From the NCBI GenBank assembly GCA_003342815.1, contig PTEX01000012.1, positions 3,395,761 to 3,459,760 of the forward strand: 64,000 bases of DNA. Reading direction: 5' to 3'. How positions within the stretch are numbered: position 1 is the stretch's first letter; each line of letters starts with the position of its first letter. This DNA comes from Eudromia elegans. Lineage: Eukaryota; Chordata; Aves; Tinamiformes; Tinamidae. A program made the translations under genes and the position numbers. Shown here in pieces: positions 13,090 to 24,700 of this stretch. The notes beneath the pieces were generated by a model. The model saw nothing but the letters and a program-made list of their open reading frames with translations, ran no database searches and was not told the DNA's origin.

Positions 13090-14230
13090 CCAGGGTAGGA
13101 TGAAATTCCAGACTTGATTATTTAAATTTAGATGTCTAGATGTGAGCTAGGCTTTCCTTACTGTTATTGAAAACCTGGGGCTTGATTTACGTGCTGACAC
13201 ATAGATATCTAGCACCATTGATGCCCTGAGCTACCTGAACCCTGAGCAGTCAGCCTTGCATAGGATCCATCCACAGGATTCACACATTCTTTTGAATGGA
13301 TCCATGCAAATGATGCACTTCCTAACTACAGGAGTTAGCTGCCTGGTTTTCTTGTCAAAAGCTGCAACAAACTCCAAGGTTTGACTTGTTTCATAAGTGA
13401 TCTTAGGAAATGACAGATGCAGTAGGACACTGTATGTATATATCTGTATATACATATATACAAGTGTGTATAGGTATGTATATGTCTGTATGTTCATTTA
13501 CAGTAGATGCTACATTATACTTAATGAAGATCTAGAGCTTCAGCAGAGGAGCTTGGCCAATTGTCTAAGCTTAAGACTGTGGTGTGATTTGGAACAACTA
13601 AGGTATCTGCGACATCCACAAGGGCCTGGAATTGAAAACATGTATTCTTCAAAAGAGACCCGAGTCCTTCCAGAACGGCATCTGGAATCCAGGTGTAATA
13701 TCCTAGGGAAATTATCATAGCATTAAATGTGGGCAAATAAGTCCTGCTTCTAGCCATAAGAAATAGTAGCATATTTAGTTTGCTCTAAGATAGACAGAAT
13801 AAGTGTGACTCAGTTGCCCAAACTTAGATATCTACGGTAATTGTAGGAACTATCAGTTATCTTCCTTGGTCTCCAGTCTCTGTAGAAAGATATGGGTCTT
13901 CTGTAAATCCTGTGTTAGAGCTGCTGGTATATTGCAGATGTTTCAGATTCTCTACGAGGATCTCAAGTAGCAAAGGATGTTCCTTTTTGGGCAACTGAAT
14001 CAAGCCTCAGATGACTAGACCAGCTGAAGCATTCTCCAGAAATAACAGTTAACAAACTTGATGAAGTCTAGAGAGCTCTCAAGATAAAACAGATTACTAT
14101 AGCTGAATCCCTCTGTAGATATCCAGCAGCTCTTGTGAGATTTTAGGCATCTCACTCACAGGTAGACACTTACCTGTGGATATTTACACGTGAATATTAT
14201 GATGGATATCTACCCCAGTTCACCATATGG
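13090..14230. repeat. possible worn interspersed repeat rich in GATATCT-like words
   Basis: This stretch differs in texture from its flanks: it is less AT-rich and holds recurrent words such as tagatatc, agatatct, taggcatct and tggatatct (about 13130, 13202, 13828, 14118, 14147, 14202). The overlapping open frames at 13231-13772 lie on both strands and match nothing I know. Repeated words and mixed composition suggest an old, decayed transposable element, but I cannot name a family or see terminal repeats. Ordinary unique DNA is the alternative. Confidence 0.22.
13431..13493. repeat. TA/TG-rich simple repeat
   Basis: An imperfect run of tgtatgtatata-type units containing tatacatatatac. It explains the low-complexity tyrosine-rich peptides in the overlapping open frames. 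Confidence 0.75.
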
Positions 14231-15984
14231 ATTATTTAAATAGACACATACTTTCAGTACAATGTAGATTTAGAGCTACTTTTTGCCTGATTCTCCTGCA
14301 ACATGCATGACTGTATGTTTAAATACCAGTATTCAGCACTGTCCCTCTTTGAATTCTTGGCTCTTGATATTTACTTTGCTTGGTGACATTACAATTCAAA
14401 CAAAATGAAAAGGAAAATCATGAAAGTAAAAGCTGTTCACTAGCTCTGCATGTGCTCTAAAAATAGCAATCAATCAGACCTCAGATTTGACATGCCACAG
14501 CTCTGCAGTACTCACATCTTTATGAGTGTTATTCAATTTTGATTTTGGTCATTAAGCTTGTTTGACAAAGTTTTTATTTATATTCTATTAACCATAGTTG
14601 TGTCTCCTACCGTGCTTCTAGGAGCTTGTGGAGAACTTTCCTGCCCTAAGGTGCTGGAAGGTCTAAATACACAGACGAAAAAGGACAAAGAAGTGCATGC
14701 AAGACCGCTTTTCTGCTCCAGAGAAGAGCTGGGAAAGTCCTTTCCATATGGGCTCTGCTTCCAGAACTGAGTTTTCAACAAGAGCAGATGTTCTTCATCC
14801 TTCACCTTTTCAAGTTCTTTACAAAAATAGCACCTGAAAATGAGAAACATCTGAGTCCGCCTGTGATAGAGTTTTGTTTGCAATGATTCCGTGATTTTCT
14901 AGGATTGCATATGATGGCTAATGTCCAAACCCAGTGGAAAATGAGCCCAAAGTTGCTAATTCTAGATTAAATCTTTATATTGTACATTAAAGGAGATGAC
15001 AGAAACTTGGATGCTTTCTCTGTTCCCTGAAATCAAAGGATAATTGTGTTTATAAAGTTGTAGCATGAACTCTGTTCAGATGCAAATAATGCTTCATAAC
15101 ATGAAAAAAATAAAACTAAGCTGTATATAGTATGTCACTTTAAAAAAAATTGTAGAAAATATCCTATTAACATATTCTATTAGCATACTTTTTTTCCTGA
15201 TATTTTAACAGTACCAGGAACAAGTTTTATTCCTAAATAAACACATAGAACTTAACGGAAAGAATAATCAACATTTGTTCAAAAATATTTTCAATATGCA
15301 TCATCAAATCCATCATCAATATAATTAGCTTAATGAAAATAATTAAGAGAGAGCATAGATCAAACTTTGTTTGATATAGTTATCATTATATTTAGTGCCC
15401 CTTTTTGTCTGTTGTATGTTGTAGGAAAACGTGTCTTATCTCCAAAAGAATAAATTTCTGGAACTTTCTACTACTTTATGTACCTTACTAATACGATTAC
15501 ATTTTAAGTTGTGTCAGCATTTCTACTATAGTCTCCATTTCCAAAGGTTTACAACATAGATGTAAAAATTTATTCCATATTGAAAATGTATTTTATCATT
15601 TCATACAGATAGGAATGCTATGTACTTAAAGGTTACTATAAGCTTTATGTTATACATAAAATATATATAAAATAAAATATTTGCAAAATGAAGTATTTAA
15701 AATATACATTTTTTAAAGTTCTACTGGCACCAGAGAGTACACACCTACATACAAAATCTTATGACAAATACATTTCTGGATATCTAAGCATGATTCGAGT
15801 GCTTCGGTTTTTGAAGAGAATTCCAAGCTGAGGTAATGTTGTGTAATGACACGCTCAGCTCAGCCAACAAACCATATTTAAACATGTGCCAGTCCTTCCA
15901 TAATGCAATTCAATATATGTCTTCTTGACATAGAACTGTTAGAACAGTGGGAAGGAAGTCATATGAGAGCAAGATCTACCCTTT
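14231..15984. other. very AT-rich non-coding DNA, no gene seen
   Basis: No supportable gene. The part from about 15,060 to 15,720 is especially AT-rich and includes a TA-rich tract near 15,655-15,710. The open frames at 14558-14883 lie on both strands over the same bases and have no recognisable motif. Confidence 0.55.
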
Positions 15985-16635
15985 AATCTGCCAGCAGTGT
16001 GCCTAAGCAGCCAAGAAGGTCAACAGCATCCTGGCTTGTACAAGGAATAGTTTAGCCAGCAGGACCAAGGAAGGAATTGCCTCCCTGTACACAGTGCTGG
16101 TGAGGCCATACGTTGAATACTGTGTTCAGTTTGGGGCCCCTCACTACAAGAAAGACATGGAGGTGCTGGAGCGTGTCCAAAGAAGGGCAATGAAGCTAGT
16201 GAAGGGGCTGAAGCACAGGCCTTGTGAGAAACAGCTGAGGGAGCTGGGGTTATTTAGTCTAGAGAAGAGAAAACCTGGAGGAGACCTTGTCTCTCACTCT
16301 GCAATTGCCTGAAAGGAGGTTGTAGTGAGGCGAAGGTTGTTCTCTTCTCCAACGTAAATACTGACAAGACAAGAGGAAATGGCCTCAAGTTGCACCAGGG
16401 GAGGTTCAGGTTGGGTATTATGGAATGTTTCTGCATGGAAAGAGTAGTGAAGCTTTGGAATACGCTGCACAGGGAAGGGGTGCAGTCACCGTCCCTGGCT
16501 GTGTTCAACAAATGTGTAGATGAGGCACTCGTGAACGTTGTTTAGCAGGCATGGTGTTGAAGGGCTGACAATTGGACTTGATGACCTTAAAGATCTTTTC
16601 CAATCATAACAACTCCTTGATTCTATGGTTCTATT
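15985..16635 (+). mobile_element. CR1 LINE, ORF2 C-terminus plus 3' UTR (decayed)
   Basis: This is the 3' end of a CR1 non-LTR retrotransposon. The frame from 16094 reads [19 protein letters not shown], then a segment with [16 protein letters not shown] and [12 protein letters not shown]. These are the conserved words of the segment after the reverse transcriptase at the end of CR1 ORF2. A stop near 16312 and a later frame change show that it is inactive. Coding similarity resumes to AVFNKCVDEAL and a TAG at 16543-16545. The element ends in the CR1 tail signature gattctatggttctatt (16619-16635). Everything 5' of the ORF2 C-terminal part is missing, the usual 5' truncation from incomplete target-primed reverse transcription. 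CR1 insertions usually lack clear target duplications, and none is seen. Confidence 0.93.
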
Positions 16636-18347
16636 ATTTTAATGACAACAATCAAGAGGGAATCATAAAATATTCCTCACCTTTATTTATTATCCTAGGG
16701 AAATAAAAAAAGCTCCAAAAGATTCCAGGTGAAACTCCTGTTCTTTGGCAGCCACAGATTCCAACTCTACTCAAGAAGTATGAGTGCTGCATGTCCTGCA
16801 AGGTGTTTCTGGGAGAAGGTAAAAGTTGCCTGAACATTTTAGAATGACAAAGGCTGAAAGAGAAGTAAGAAAACGACAGGAGTGAAGCAGAAATGCCAAG
16901 TTATTAAGCAGAATTATTAGGTTGTCACTTGTCATCTCTACAGAAAGTAGAGGTGATACTACAACTCCATAAATGTTACACAAATAATAGCTTTTATGAT
17001 ATATAAAGTCATGTATTTTGAAGCCATGGAAAAAACTTCACAGTGCAGGACACATTGTCTCAGAAAAGGAGGAGTCAGATGAAACTATGGTTTATTTGAT
17101 TTCTGAAATTTGATAGGAACCTAGTGCAAGAGATCGATACACTGAAGTTGCTTTCAAAAAATTCAAATCCATTCAACCCTGTAGTTCAACATAATACAAA
17201 TATTCAAAACCACAAAGCAGTAAATTTCAGTAAAAGAATTGTCAAGAAGAAAAGAAAGGTATAAGTTTGCTGGGCACTACTCTTCATATTCATTTGCAGA
17301 CAGTGGAAACCTCACATATTGCTATTATGGGAACATAACTGAGAATATGGATTATGTAATCTAAAATATAGAAGTCCAAGTGCTATTAAGTACATTGCTC
17401 ACCTTCTTCAACCACAAGATGTCTAGAAAAAGACACAGTAGGGGAAAAGATGACACTGTCTCTGACAATAAAAGGCTATGATGTATGTCCTGTTTGTGCA
17501 TTCTTACAGCTGTGCTTCCACATTTGCTGTACACAAAGTTCATGACCATTTAATTAAGCAGAATACTACTCATCATTTTTTTAACAAGCATGCTGTTCTT
17601 GTGTCATATTTAAAAGGAAATTCAAGGCATTCAGTCACGAGTTATTTTGCTTGCCAAAGAATCCAAATAAAGCTGAGTTGTAAATAGCAATTTAGAGAAC
17701 TTACAAAGAAAGATAAATTAGAAAACCCTAAGAACTATTTTTTTTCCCCAGGTAGTTGCTAATGTAATGTACTGTGGGGTACTTCCAGCACAAAATTTGT
17801 CAATGGAGAAGTAGCCCAAAAATCATTAAAAGTACTATATTTAGAACATTTTTGTTTTATCCCAGTGTATCTGGAACTGCTGGAGAATGCATTGCAAGAG
17901 GCTTACACTCAAAGGACACTCTTTAAATTGGAAGAACAAAAAAGAGCAACAGTTGCAGCCTACCCATGACAAGCAAAGTGCCCCAAAGATTCACCTAGGG
18001 TCCTAGCTTTCCAGTGATTAGCTTTTCGCAGTGACTGTACAGTGAGGTTTGAATTTTTCCCCATTTTATCACCATTGCTTTTCTCCCAAGCCTATTCAAA
18101 TGCCAAAATAAATGATTTCAGCTGTCCTGTCTAACTGGATATAGCATGGTGTGTGTCAAAGCCCATAACTTTCATAAAGCATTCCATATTTTCCAAGCTC
18201 ACACTCAGGTGTGTGCTCACAACTGCTATATAAATGATTCCTTAAGCTAAGTGCTGTGGCGTAAGGATCTCCTTTCCTACTGCTTTGTTTCAAAGAGTGC
18301 AAAATAAAGAGTAATAAAAATTGTGGGTTTAGAAGTCTATTTTATTT
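16636..18347. other. AT-rich non-coding DNA, no gene seen
   Basis: No supportable gene, RNA gene or repeat was recognised between the CR1 fragment and the solo LTR. Short open frames here (16652-16983, 17361-17687) overlap on opposite strands or encode unrecognised peptides. Confidence 0.55.
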
Positions 18348-18353
18348 AAGATT
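18348..18353. repeat. 5' target-site duplication (aagatt)
   Basis: The hexamer aagatt directly precedes the TGT at the LTR start and recurs exactly at 18652-18657. A 6-bp duplication is the size left by alpha- and betaretroviral integrases. Confidence 0.75.
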
Positions 18354-18651
18354 TGTAGGGTATGGCGCTCTGAAGATCTCGCGATGTACGGAAAGTGTAG
18401 ATTCAGCAATAGGCATGACGATGGCAGTTTTGGTATCAAGCTCTGGCCTTCTCCTTATTAGGTAAAGTAAGCGCTCATTGGCGCTGCCGAAAGCTTCCGC
18501 ATTCTGTACTCTTTATAAACCCTTGCTGTCCTACATTAAACGCCATTTGCTGCTTCCACCTCGTGGGTGTCTGAGTGGTCAATGGCCCAGAGCGGGGAGA
18601 GCTCTGGCTCACCAGGAGCGAACGAGAGCGGTTGCCCAAGAAGAGGCAACA
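18354..18651 (+). mobile_element. solo LTR of an avian endogenous retrovirus, alpharetrovirus-like
   Basis: A 298-bp element starts TGTAGGG and ends GGCAACA, giving TGT...ACA ends, between exact 6-bp duplications. Inside are a reversed CCAAT (attgg, 18477-18481), a TATA box (tttataaa, 18512-18519), a poly(A) signal (attaaa, 18535-18540) and the word gccatttgctgc just after it. A poly(A) signal immediately upstream of a GCCATTT start site, about 23 bp after TATA, is the compact U3-R layout of avian alpharetroviral LTRs. R would begin near 18542 and U5 would run to 18651. Its CpG-containing, GC-richer sequence contrasts with the AT-rich flanks. No internal gag, pol or env sequence is present, so this is the product of recombination between the two LTRs of a provirus. 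The exact family was not determined. Confidence 0.8.
18477..18540 (+). promoter_or_regulatory. LTR core promoter and poly(A) signal
   Basis: Reversed CCAAT at 18477-18481, TATA (tttataaa) at 18512-18519 and attaaa at 18535-18540 are in the order expected at the U3/R border. Transcription would start at about 18542 and run rightwards into host DNA. Whether the LTR is still active cannot be told from sequence. Confidence 0.6.
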
Positions 18652-18657
18652 AAGATT
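18652..18657. repeat. 3' target-site duplication (aagatt)
   Basis: An exact copy of the hexamer at 18348-18353, directly after the terminal ACA of the LTR. With the 5' copy it fixes both ends of the solo LTR. Confidence 0.75.
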
Positions 18658-19739
18658 TCTTTGTAGGTCACAGATATATCAGAAGAGAGAACAAAACCTA
18701 GCTCTGAGTCTATTGCCTAGGAGGAAGGAAGATGCACGGAGGTCATTTCACACTAACTGATAAAGGAAAAAGTGTTTTTACCGCCTGTATTTGGACAATA
18801 TGAGTGAAATGTACTCATTTAGCTCTGAGAAAGAGGTAGTGCTGGTGTAATTTTGAATCTGTCACTTACATTCTGTTCTGATTGGCAGTTTTTGAGCTTT
18901 TATCATGTAAGCTTTCCTTCTGACAGTTTGTCATAGGAAATAATGGAGAATGTAGGCTACGGCTATGTTTGAATGTGTCTGATCTATAAATTGAGTATGT
19001 TTGTGCACTAAATGAGAAAAAGACAAGGATGGAATATTAGCTCTGACTTTTTCATATACACCATTTTAGAAGCTGTGTATTTCTGATAATGTAAAAATTC
19101 AGTGAATTACAGATTTAATTTGTCTTAATTTTCATTTTCTCCTGGCAGTCTTTTTTTTTTTTTCTTTAAGAGCAGTACGCGCTGAGTCAGATTCTCAGGT
19201 GACGTAAATTGACAAAGATCTGCCAAAGTCAATGGTGCTATGTTGATTTTCCTCGTCTTGGTCAGTTATTCATGTGACCTTTTCCAGAGACTGTATGATG
19301 CCAACTTCAAGGCTTTTTACAGGTTCTGTCAGCAGCTCTTAACCACCAGAGGAGGTTCCAGGGCTGGGCTTATAGCTGCTGTGGCACATGGATATAAATG
19401 CTGTCAGAACAGCTCTGTAAGAATGAGTGATTACAAGTTGCTTTGTTTAATATTCAGGGTTCTCTGGTTAAAGCCTGTGGCTTTTAAAAGTACTGTGCCT
19501 GTGGCTTTTTAAAGTACTGCCAGAGAAAAGAAGGAGTTTGTAACAGTCAGTCAAATAATATAGACATAACAGTGATTAGAAGTTCAGCAACCAGCAGTTT
19601 TTTTCCAGAGTAGAAATTAAAACTAAGAGGCACCATATGACATAGAAATGTTGTAATTGTCTTTTAAAGATATTAGACCTTATAGCTTGAAAATATGAAT
19701 ATCTTCCACCAAGGATAAGTCTTCCTTGCTCTCTGATCT
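18658..19739. other. non-coding DNA between solo LTR and CR1, no gene seen
   Basis: No supportable gene. It holds a T run near 19150-19163 and the 24-bp tandem duplication listed separately. The frame at 19240-19512 spans that duplication and has no recognised domain. Confidence 0.55.
19473..19520. repeat. 24-bp tandem duplication (two copies)
   Basis: Units 19473-19496 and 19497-19520 both begin gcctgtggctttt and share aaagtactg, agreeing at 22 of 24 positions. This is a simple local duplication. Confidence 0.85.
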
Positions 19740-20570
19740 CAGGGTCCAGCAATTCCTGCAGACAGGTCTCACCAATAAAGAGAAAAAGAAGGCATTCAGT
19801 ACCTCAGCCTTTTCTGCTCTCACAAGGGCCCATTTAGCAGCAAATCTACATTTTTCCTAGCCTTTTAGCCCTTGTTCATCCATGCAGTCCTCCTGCCACC
19901 TGTGTTGGAATTCCTGCTTCTTGAGCTTGGAGAAGGATCCTTGAATACCAGCTACCTCTCTTGGAACCCTCTTCCCTCCAAGACCCTATCCCATGGGATT
20001 CTTCTAAGCAGGGACCTGAGTAGGCCAAACACTGCTCTCCTGAAGACCAGAGTTGTAATCCTGCTTGATGCTTCTTTTCCTTCCTTTCCATAGGATCCAG
20101 AACTCTACCATCTTGCAATCCTTGAAATCAGGGCTGTCCCTAGCTTTTAGATCGTCCTTGTTTGTAAACATGAGGTCCAGGTGAGCACTTCTACTCATTG
20201 ACTTGTCAGTCACCTTGGTCAGGAAGTTATCATCGATGCACTCTAGAAACTTCTTGGCTTGCTTATGCCCTTATGCATTGTCTCCAGCAGATATCAGGAT
20301 GGTGAAGACAACCACTGCCATGTAACTCGTGCTGCTCTGCAGTCTTCAACCACAAGCTCTCAGCTAACCCACCACTCATCCACTCCATTAATTCTCACTG
20401 TTTCTCACTTTAAGGGCAACTCCATCAAAAGGAACCCATATCCATCCATCACAACACTACAGTTGTGTGAGCATTCCCATCACATCTCTGTAACCCCCCC
20501 GAGATCATAGACCAGTAAATGCACAGACTCATGCCGTGTGCATTAGTGCGCGAGCACTTCAAAAGCAGAA
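19740..20570 (-). mobile_element. CR1 LINE ORF2, endonuclease to pre-RT linker, internally deleted
   Basis: Read on the minus strand, this is the 5' half of CR1 ORF2, which encodes the endonuclease that nicks target DNA. From high to low coordinates: LKCSRTNAHGM, an early endonuclease word (about 20,555); VYDLGGVTEM, matching the conserved YDLIGITE motif (about 20,505); HLDLMFTNKDDLKA (about 20,165); MVEFWIL (about 20,110); a DFRRADFGLF-like segment reading FRRAVFGLLRSL in another frame (about 20,025); and the linker near 19,760-19,800 before the reverse transcriptase. Successive words lie in different frames or are interrupted by stops, so the copy is dead. Spacing is too short in two places: between the first endonuclease motifs and the LDLMFTN word, and in the linker near 19,865. 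Segments have therefore been lost. The RT domain and 3' tail are absent. The ends are approximate. Confidence 0.85.
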
Positions 20571-21745
20571 ATAAGTAAGATAAAAAGCTGCTTGAAATAC
20601 TGTTTATTAACATAGAAATATGTTCTTTCAACATGAGGTGCTTTCAAACCTGTTTAAAATGAAAGAATCCTTAAGCAGCAATACAACAAATCAAAGAAGT
20701 GCATTGCAAAATAAGCCCTCAAACAATAAAATCCCATACTGCAACAAATGGACAACAACCACAAAGGATTTTCTAATTCCATTTCTTCAAAAGAGATACT
20801 GAAAGTATGAAATTGCAATTAATTATTTGTCTACTAAAGAAGCTGAAATTTTGGAAATTACTATACAATGGTACATTTTTTTCTTTTTTTTAAAAAAAAA
20901 TTCATTTAAAGTTGCATATTTTGCTATTAAGTGAATACAACTTCTGGAAGGTTTTTCTGACCTATCGTCTAGCTAGGTAAAGATTCAGAATTCAGCTAAT
21001 TTTACTTAATTTTATCAAATATAAGTTATTGTTATAAACTCCTAAGTTCAAAAATGAAATTAGACAGAGAGAGGAAAAGCATCTGCTATCAGAATCTTCT
21101 GATTCTTCAAGGAAGCAGTAGATAGGTTAAACAGCAGATACCCAACATTGGGGGACATGAATCTTTATATATATCTTGTTGTATTCTCTTCACTAACCTT
21201 TCTCCTGATTTCTTCTTGGTTGCTTTTCATTTCTTTGGTTTGTTGGTTGGTCAGTCAACTGGTTGACTAGCAGTCATCCTTCATTACTGATGGCCTTAAA
21301 TGACAAAAAAAAGGTTACCCATTTGAAGCTATCATCTGCAGCTACTAAATTTGAAAGGTAATCTGTCAGCATGATGGAGGATCACACAAGTATCACACAA
21401 GTTATTTTGTGAAGATTAAAGTAGATGGATTATAGGACTGAGCTAAACCTTTTCAGTGAAGCCAAAGTAGTTTTAATTATCACTTCAGAATTCTGTGTAG
21501 CAGATATCTATACATAATCTAAAAGTGTTGATGGAATTAGTTTCTGCAACCAAGCTACAATATAATCTAGTGATTACATATTCATCCGAGTTAGAATTTG
21601 AGTTTATAACTTCTTCCTTCCAACATTTATTTATTATTTTATTCTTACGAGGCAAAGCTCACAGGAGTTGCAAATGGTCTACCACTCAATAGTCTATTGA
21701 GCCACTCCAAGGAAAGATAAACTGCATTTTGTCTTTATTTTTACC

Positions 21746-21766
21746 TTTTTTTTTTTTTTTTTTTTT
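21746..21766 (-). repeat. poly(T) run
   Basis: Twenty-one T residues. No retroelement body is recognisable on the downstream side, so it is annotated only as a homopolymer. Confidence 0.85.
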
Positions 21767-24700
21767 ATACCAGATGCTTGTCTAACCTGCTCTTAAAGGT
21801 GCCTAATGGTAGATACTTCAATCAGGATGATTTTGACCATTCTTCTTCTAAATAAGTGTTGCAAAGTCTGAACCCAGGCACCCATCCTCTGATAATGCCT
21901 AATGTTCCTTTTTGTGATCTTTGACACTATTTTAAGGTTTTGCTTTTTCTGAAGATCTTACCCCAAAATTTATTAATTGAATCAACACAGATTTCTGATC
22001 TGGTATCTTTTCACTGAAAACTGAAACATGCCCTTTCCTAATAGTTTCTTTATTTTATCATTAATGAGTAACATCAAATCCAAGGATCATTTATTTAAAA
22101 ACTGTTCCCACATCTGTTTGAAAATCTCATTTTTAAAAGCCAAAGGTGGAACATTTCTGCAGCCTTTCAATCCCCTTGAGGTTCCTTTGTTCTCCATAGT
22201 ACATTAACAAGGGAACTCCATGCCGAGCAAATCTAATCTTCTCTTCTCAAACATTCCTCTAAATGGTTATAATATTCCTTTCACATCTTTTTTTTTTTAA
22301 TTGATTTAGTTCCAAAAAGATCAGTGAAGGCTATGTGGGACTGTACTGCATTATTGGTTTCTTCCTTAAGAAATCAGCTAGGGCAGCTTATTCATTTGAT
22401 TAGTGCTTCCAAGCCTTTTTCTCTCTACCCTTCTTCCAGACTATTTTCATTGCTGACCTGTAGCATCACATTTGCGGTGATATTATCAGCACATCACCAT
22501 AAAAAAAAAAAAAAATAGAAGGATCACGAAATATCTTAACAGCAAGAAAGCTACTAATGTAAATTTTCAGTACAAAACATCATTCTCCTGTCCATTATTC
22601 TCTATTTCAAAAGAAGGACTAAATCATAAAGAGAAGTGAAAGAACTCCTCCCATCATGAACAATGTACATTTAAGTTCATGGCAAGCCTGCTTCAGAAAG
22701 AGGTAAAGAGAAATTAAAAAGATAAATGAAATTGACATTTATACTACATGGTTGCATTTCCAAGCATTGATGGAGGATAATCTATCAGAAGCAGAGGGGA
22801 AAATTAGGAGTTGATATTTCGCTTAATTTTTGTGGGAATTGTCTTTTTATTTTTTTTAAATTGTGTTCATGCTTATCTCAAGCCACAGATTTTGTGATCA
22901 TTAGCAGTAGATCTTGGACATCCTCGATAGCATTTCAGTATTTTTATTTACAGCAAATGCCACTACTTTTTATTAATCTAAATGAAAGAAAAGCTGTCTA
23001 TAACATGATTTCATTTCCAGGAGCTCCTCTAATTCCAGTAACAAATGACTTCTTCCCAGGTCATGCTGTGGACTCAAAAGACTGTTTTTTCATTCTACAG
23101 CCAGAAATCCAGGGTTTCCAGGAAATGTATTCTAAATTTGGAATTTTCTTGAAATATCCAGGAAACGTAAACTTCGTTATGCCTTGAAGAGGCTCAGTGA
23201 AGCAGGTCCACCGTTGCTGCTCTTGCCAGATGTTTCCCTGCGCAGCTCTCTGGGACTTGCAGGAGGGATGGCTCAGCCTGGGCCACTGCCCTCGGGCCAG
23301 ACTCACCTGGTGTTCCTTATTCCTGGTCTCCAGGTAGACCTGCCAGAAGCCCAAGCTTTAGACACGTCTGAAATTTATTGAATGAAACATTTCAGGCTCA
23401 GCCAGTCAGTGCTTTCCAAACAGGAGCCTGATCAATGATGTCAACAGAAGCTCTGACATATGTAGTCTAAAATATTTTTTTTATTATTTTTGAATTCATC
23501 AAATGATTGCTTTTAGTCTTGTTTTAGTTTGCTCATAGCAGAGCAGACTGTAGTGTTTACCAAGTCTAACATGATACGAAACACAAAAATGCATTATTTC
23601 CAGGGGTAGAACTACCACTACCCCCATAATGTTCGGAAAAAAGCATACAGAGATTTTAGTAAGAGACAGTGAAGCAGACTAAGGCAGTCACAGACCTGCA
23701 CGTTCAGAAGGTAAATGTTTCAGAAAACTTTGCAATTATGGCGAGGTTGTGTGTTTGAGTCATCTCCATTTTTCTGACCTTGTCAGCTAGTTCTCTTGAA
23801 CATTTTAATTGTAATTGGCTGCAGCAGCTTTGTGGTTATTATCACAGTTCAGGGAGTGTAGATGGAAGGTTGTTTTTTGAACTTTCTTTCATTAGAAATG
23901 TCAAGTCTAAACAATAACAAAAATCTGGAAGATAGTTTTGTTTTATTAATTCTGCGCAATGAAAGGAAGTCCGAATTTAATATATTTAAAATAGTCTCTG
24001 ACATAAAAATGTTTTTCACCTCTTGTCTTTTTTTACACTGTTCATATGAATACTGTGATAGAATAAGGCAATACCAGACAATTCTTGTCTATTTTTTAAC
24101 ACTTTCTAGCAAATCCACTGAAAGAAATTTGTAATCTCTAAATCCATTAAAAAGAATTAAAAAAAAGACTATCTTAAAAATTTCTCACAGGATGAAATAT
24201 CAGCTGACAACAGGATGACCACAGTTGTGATTATCTGGAGGAAACCATTTCCTCTAATCCATATCTCATTCATTTATTGTGGTGATAGCTGGTATTGATG
24301 GAAAACTGTCTCAGTGCAGGACCCACTAATAACCTGTTGAAACCAAAAATGCTGCTGAACAAACACTGATGAAGGCACAAAATTGTTTTCATTATTTCGC
24401 TCATAACTACTATAAATTCTCTTCACAAAGCCTTCACAGAGTTTTTTTAGGAAAAAAAATACATGTCCAATCAGTATCATGAATCCCCATCTATAAAAGG
24501 AGATGGTTTAATTAATGTGCTAATTAAAACAGAAGAAGGAAACGGAGGAATGAAAGGTAGCTAAACTGATGACACAAGTTTATGAAATGGAATAAAGACA
24601 TGAATCTGATTAAAAGAGCAGCTTTGAAACAACTCTTATTATGGTCAGACTCTGCCTCTGTCACCTGCACTAAATAAGTCCCCTTTGAGTGCATGAAGAT

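Noticed and set aside
21253..21268. 7-bp inverted repeat agtcaac/gttgact with a 2-base loop
   Set aside because: Too short to be significant in this amount of sequence.
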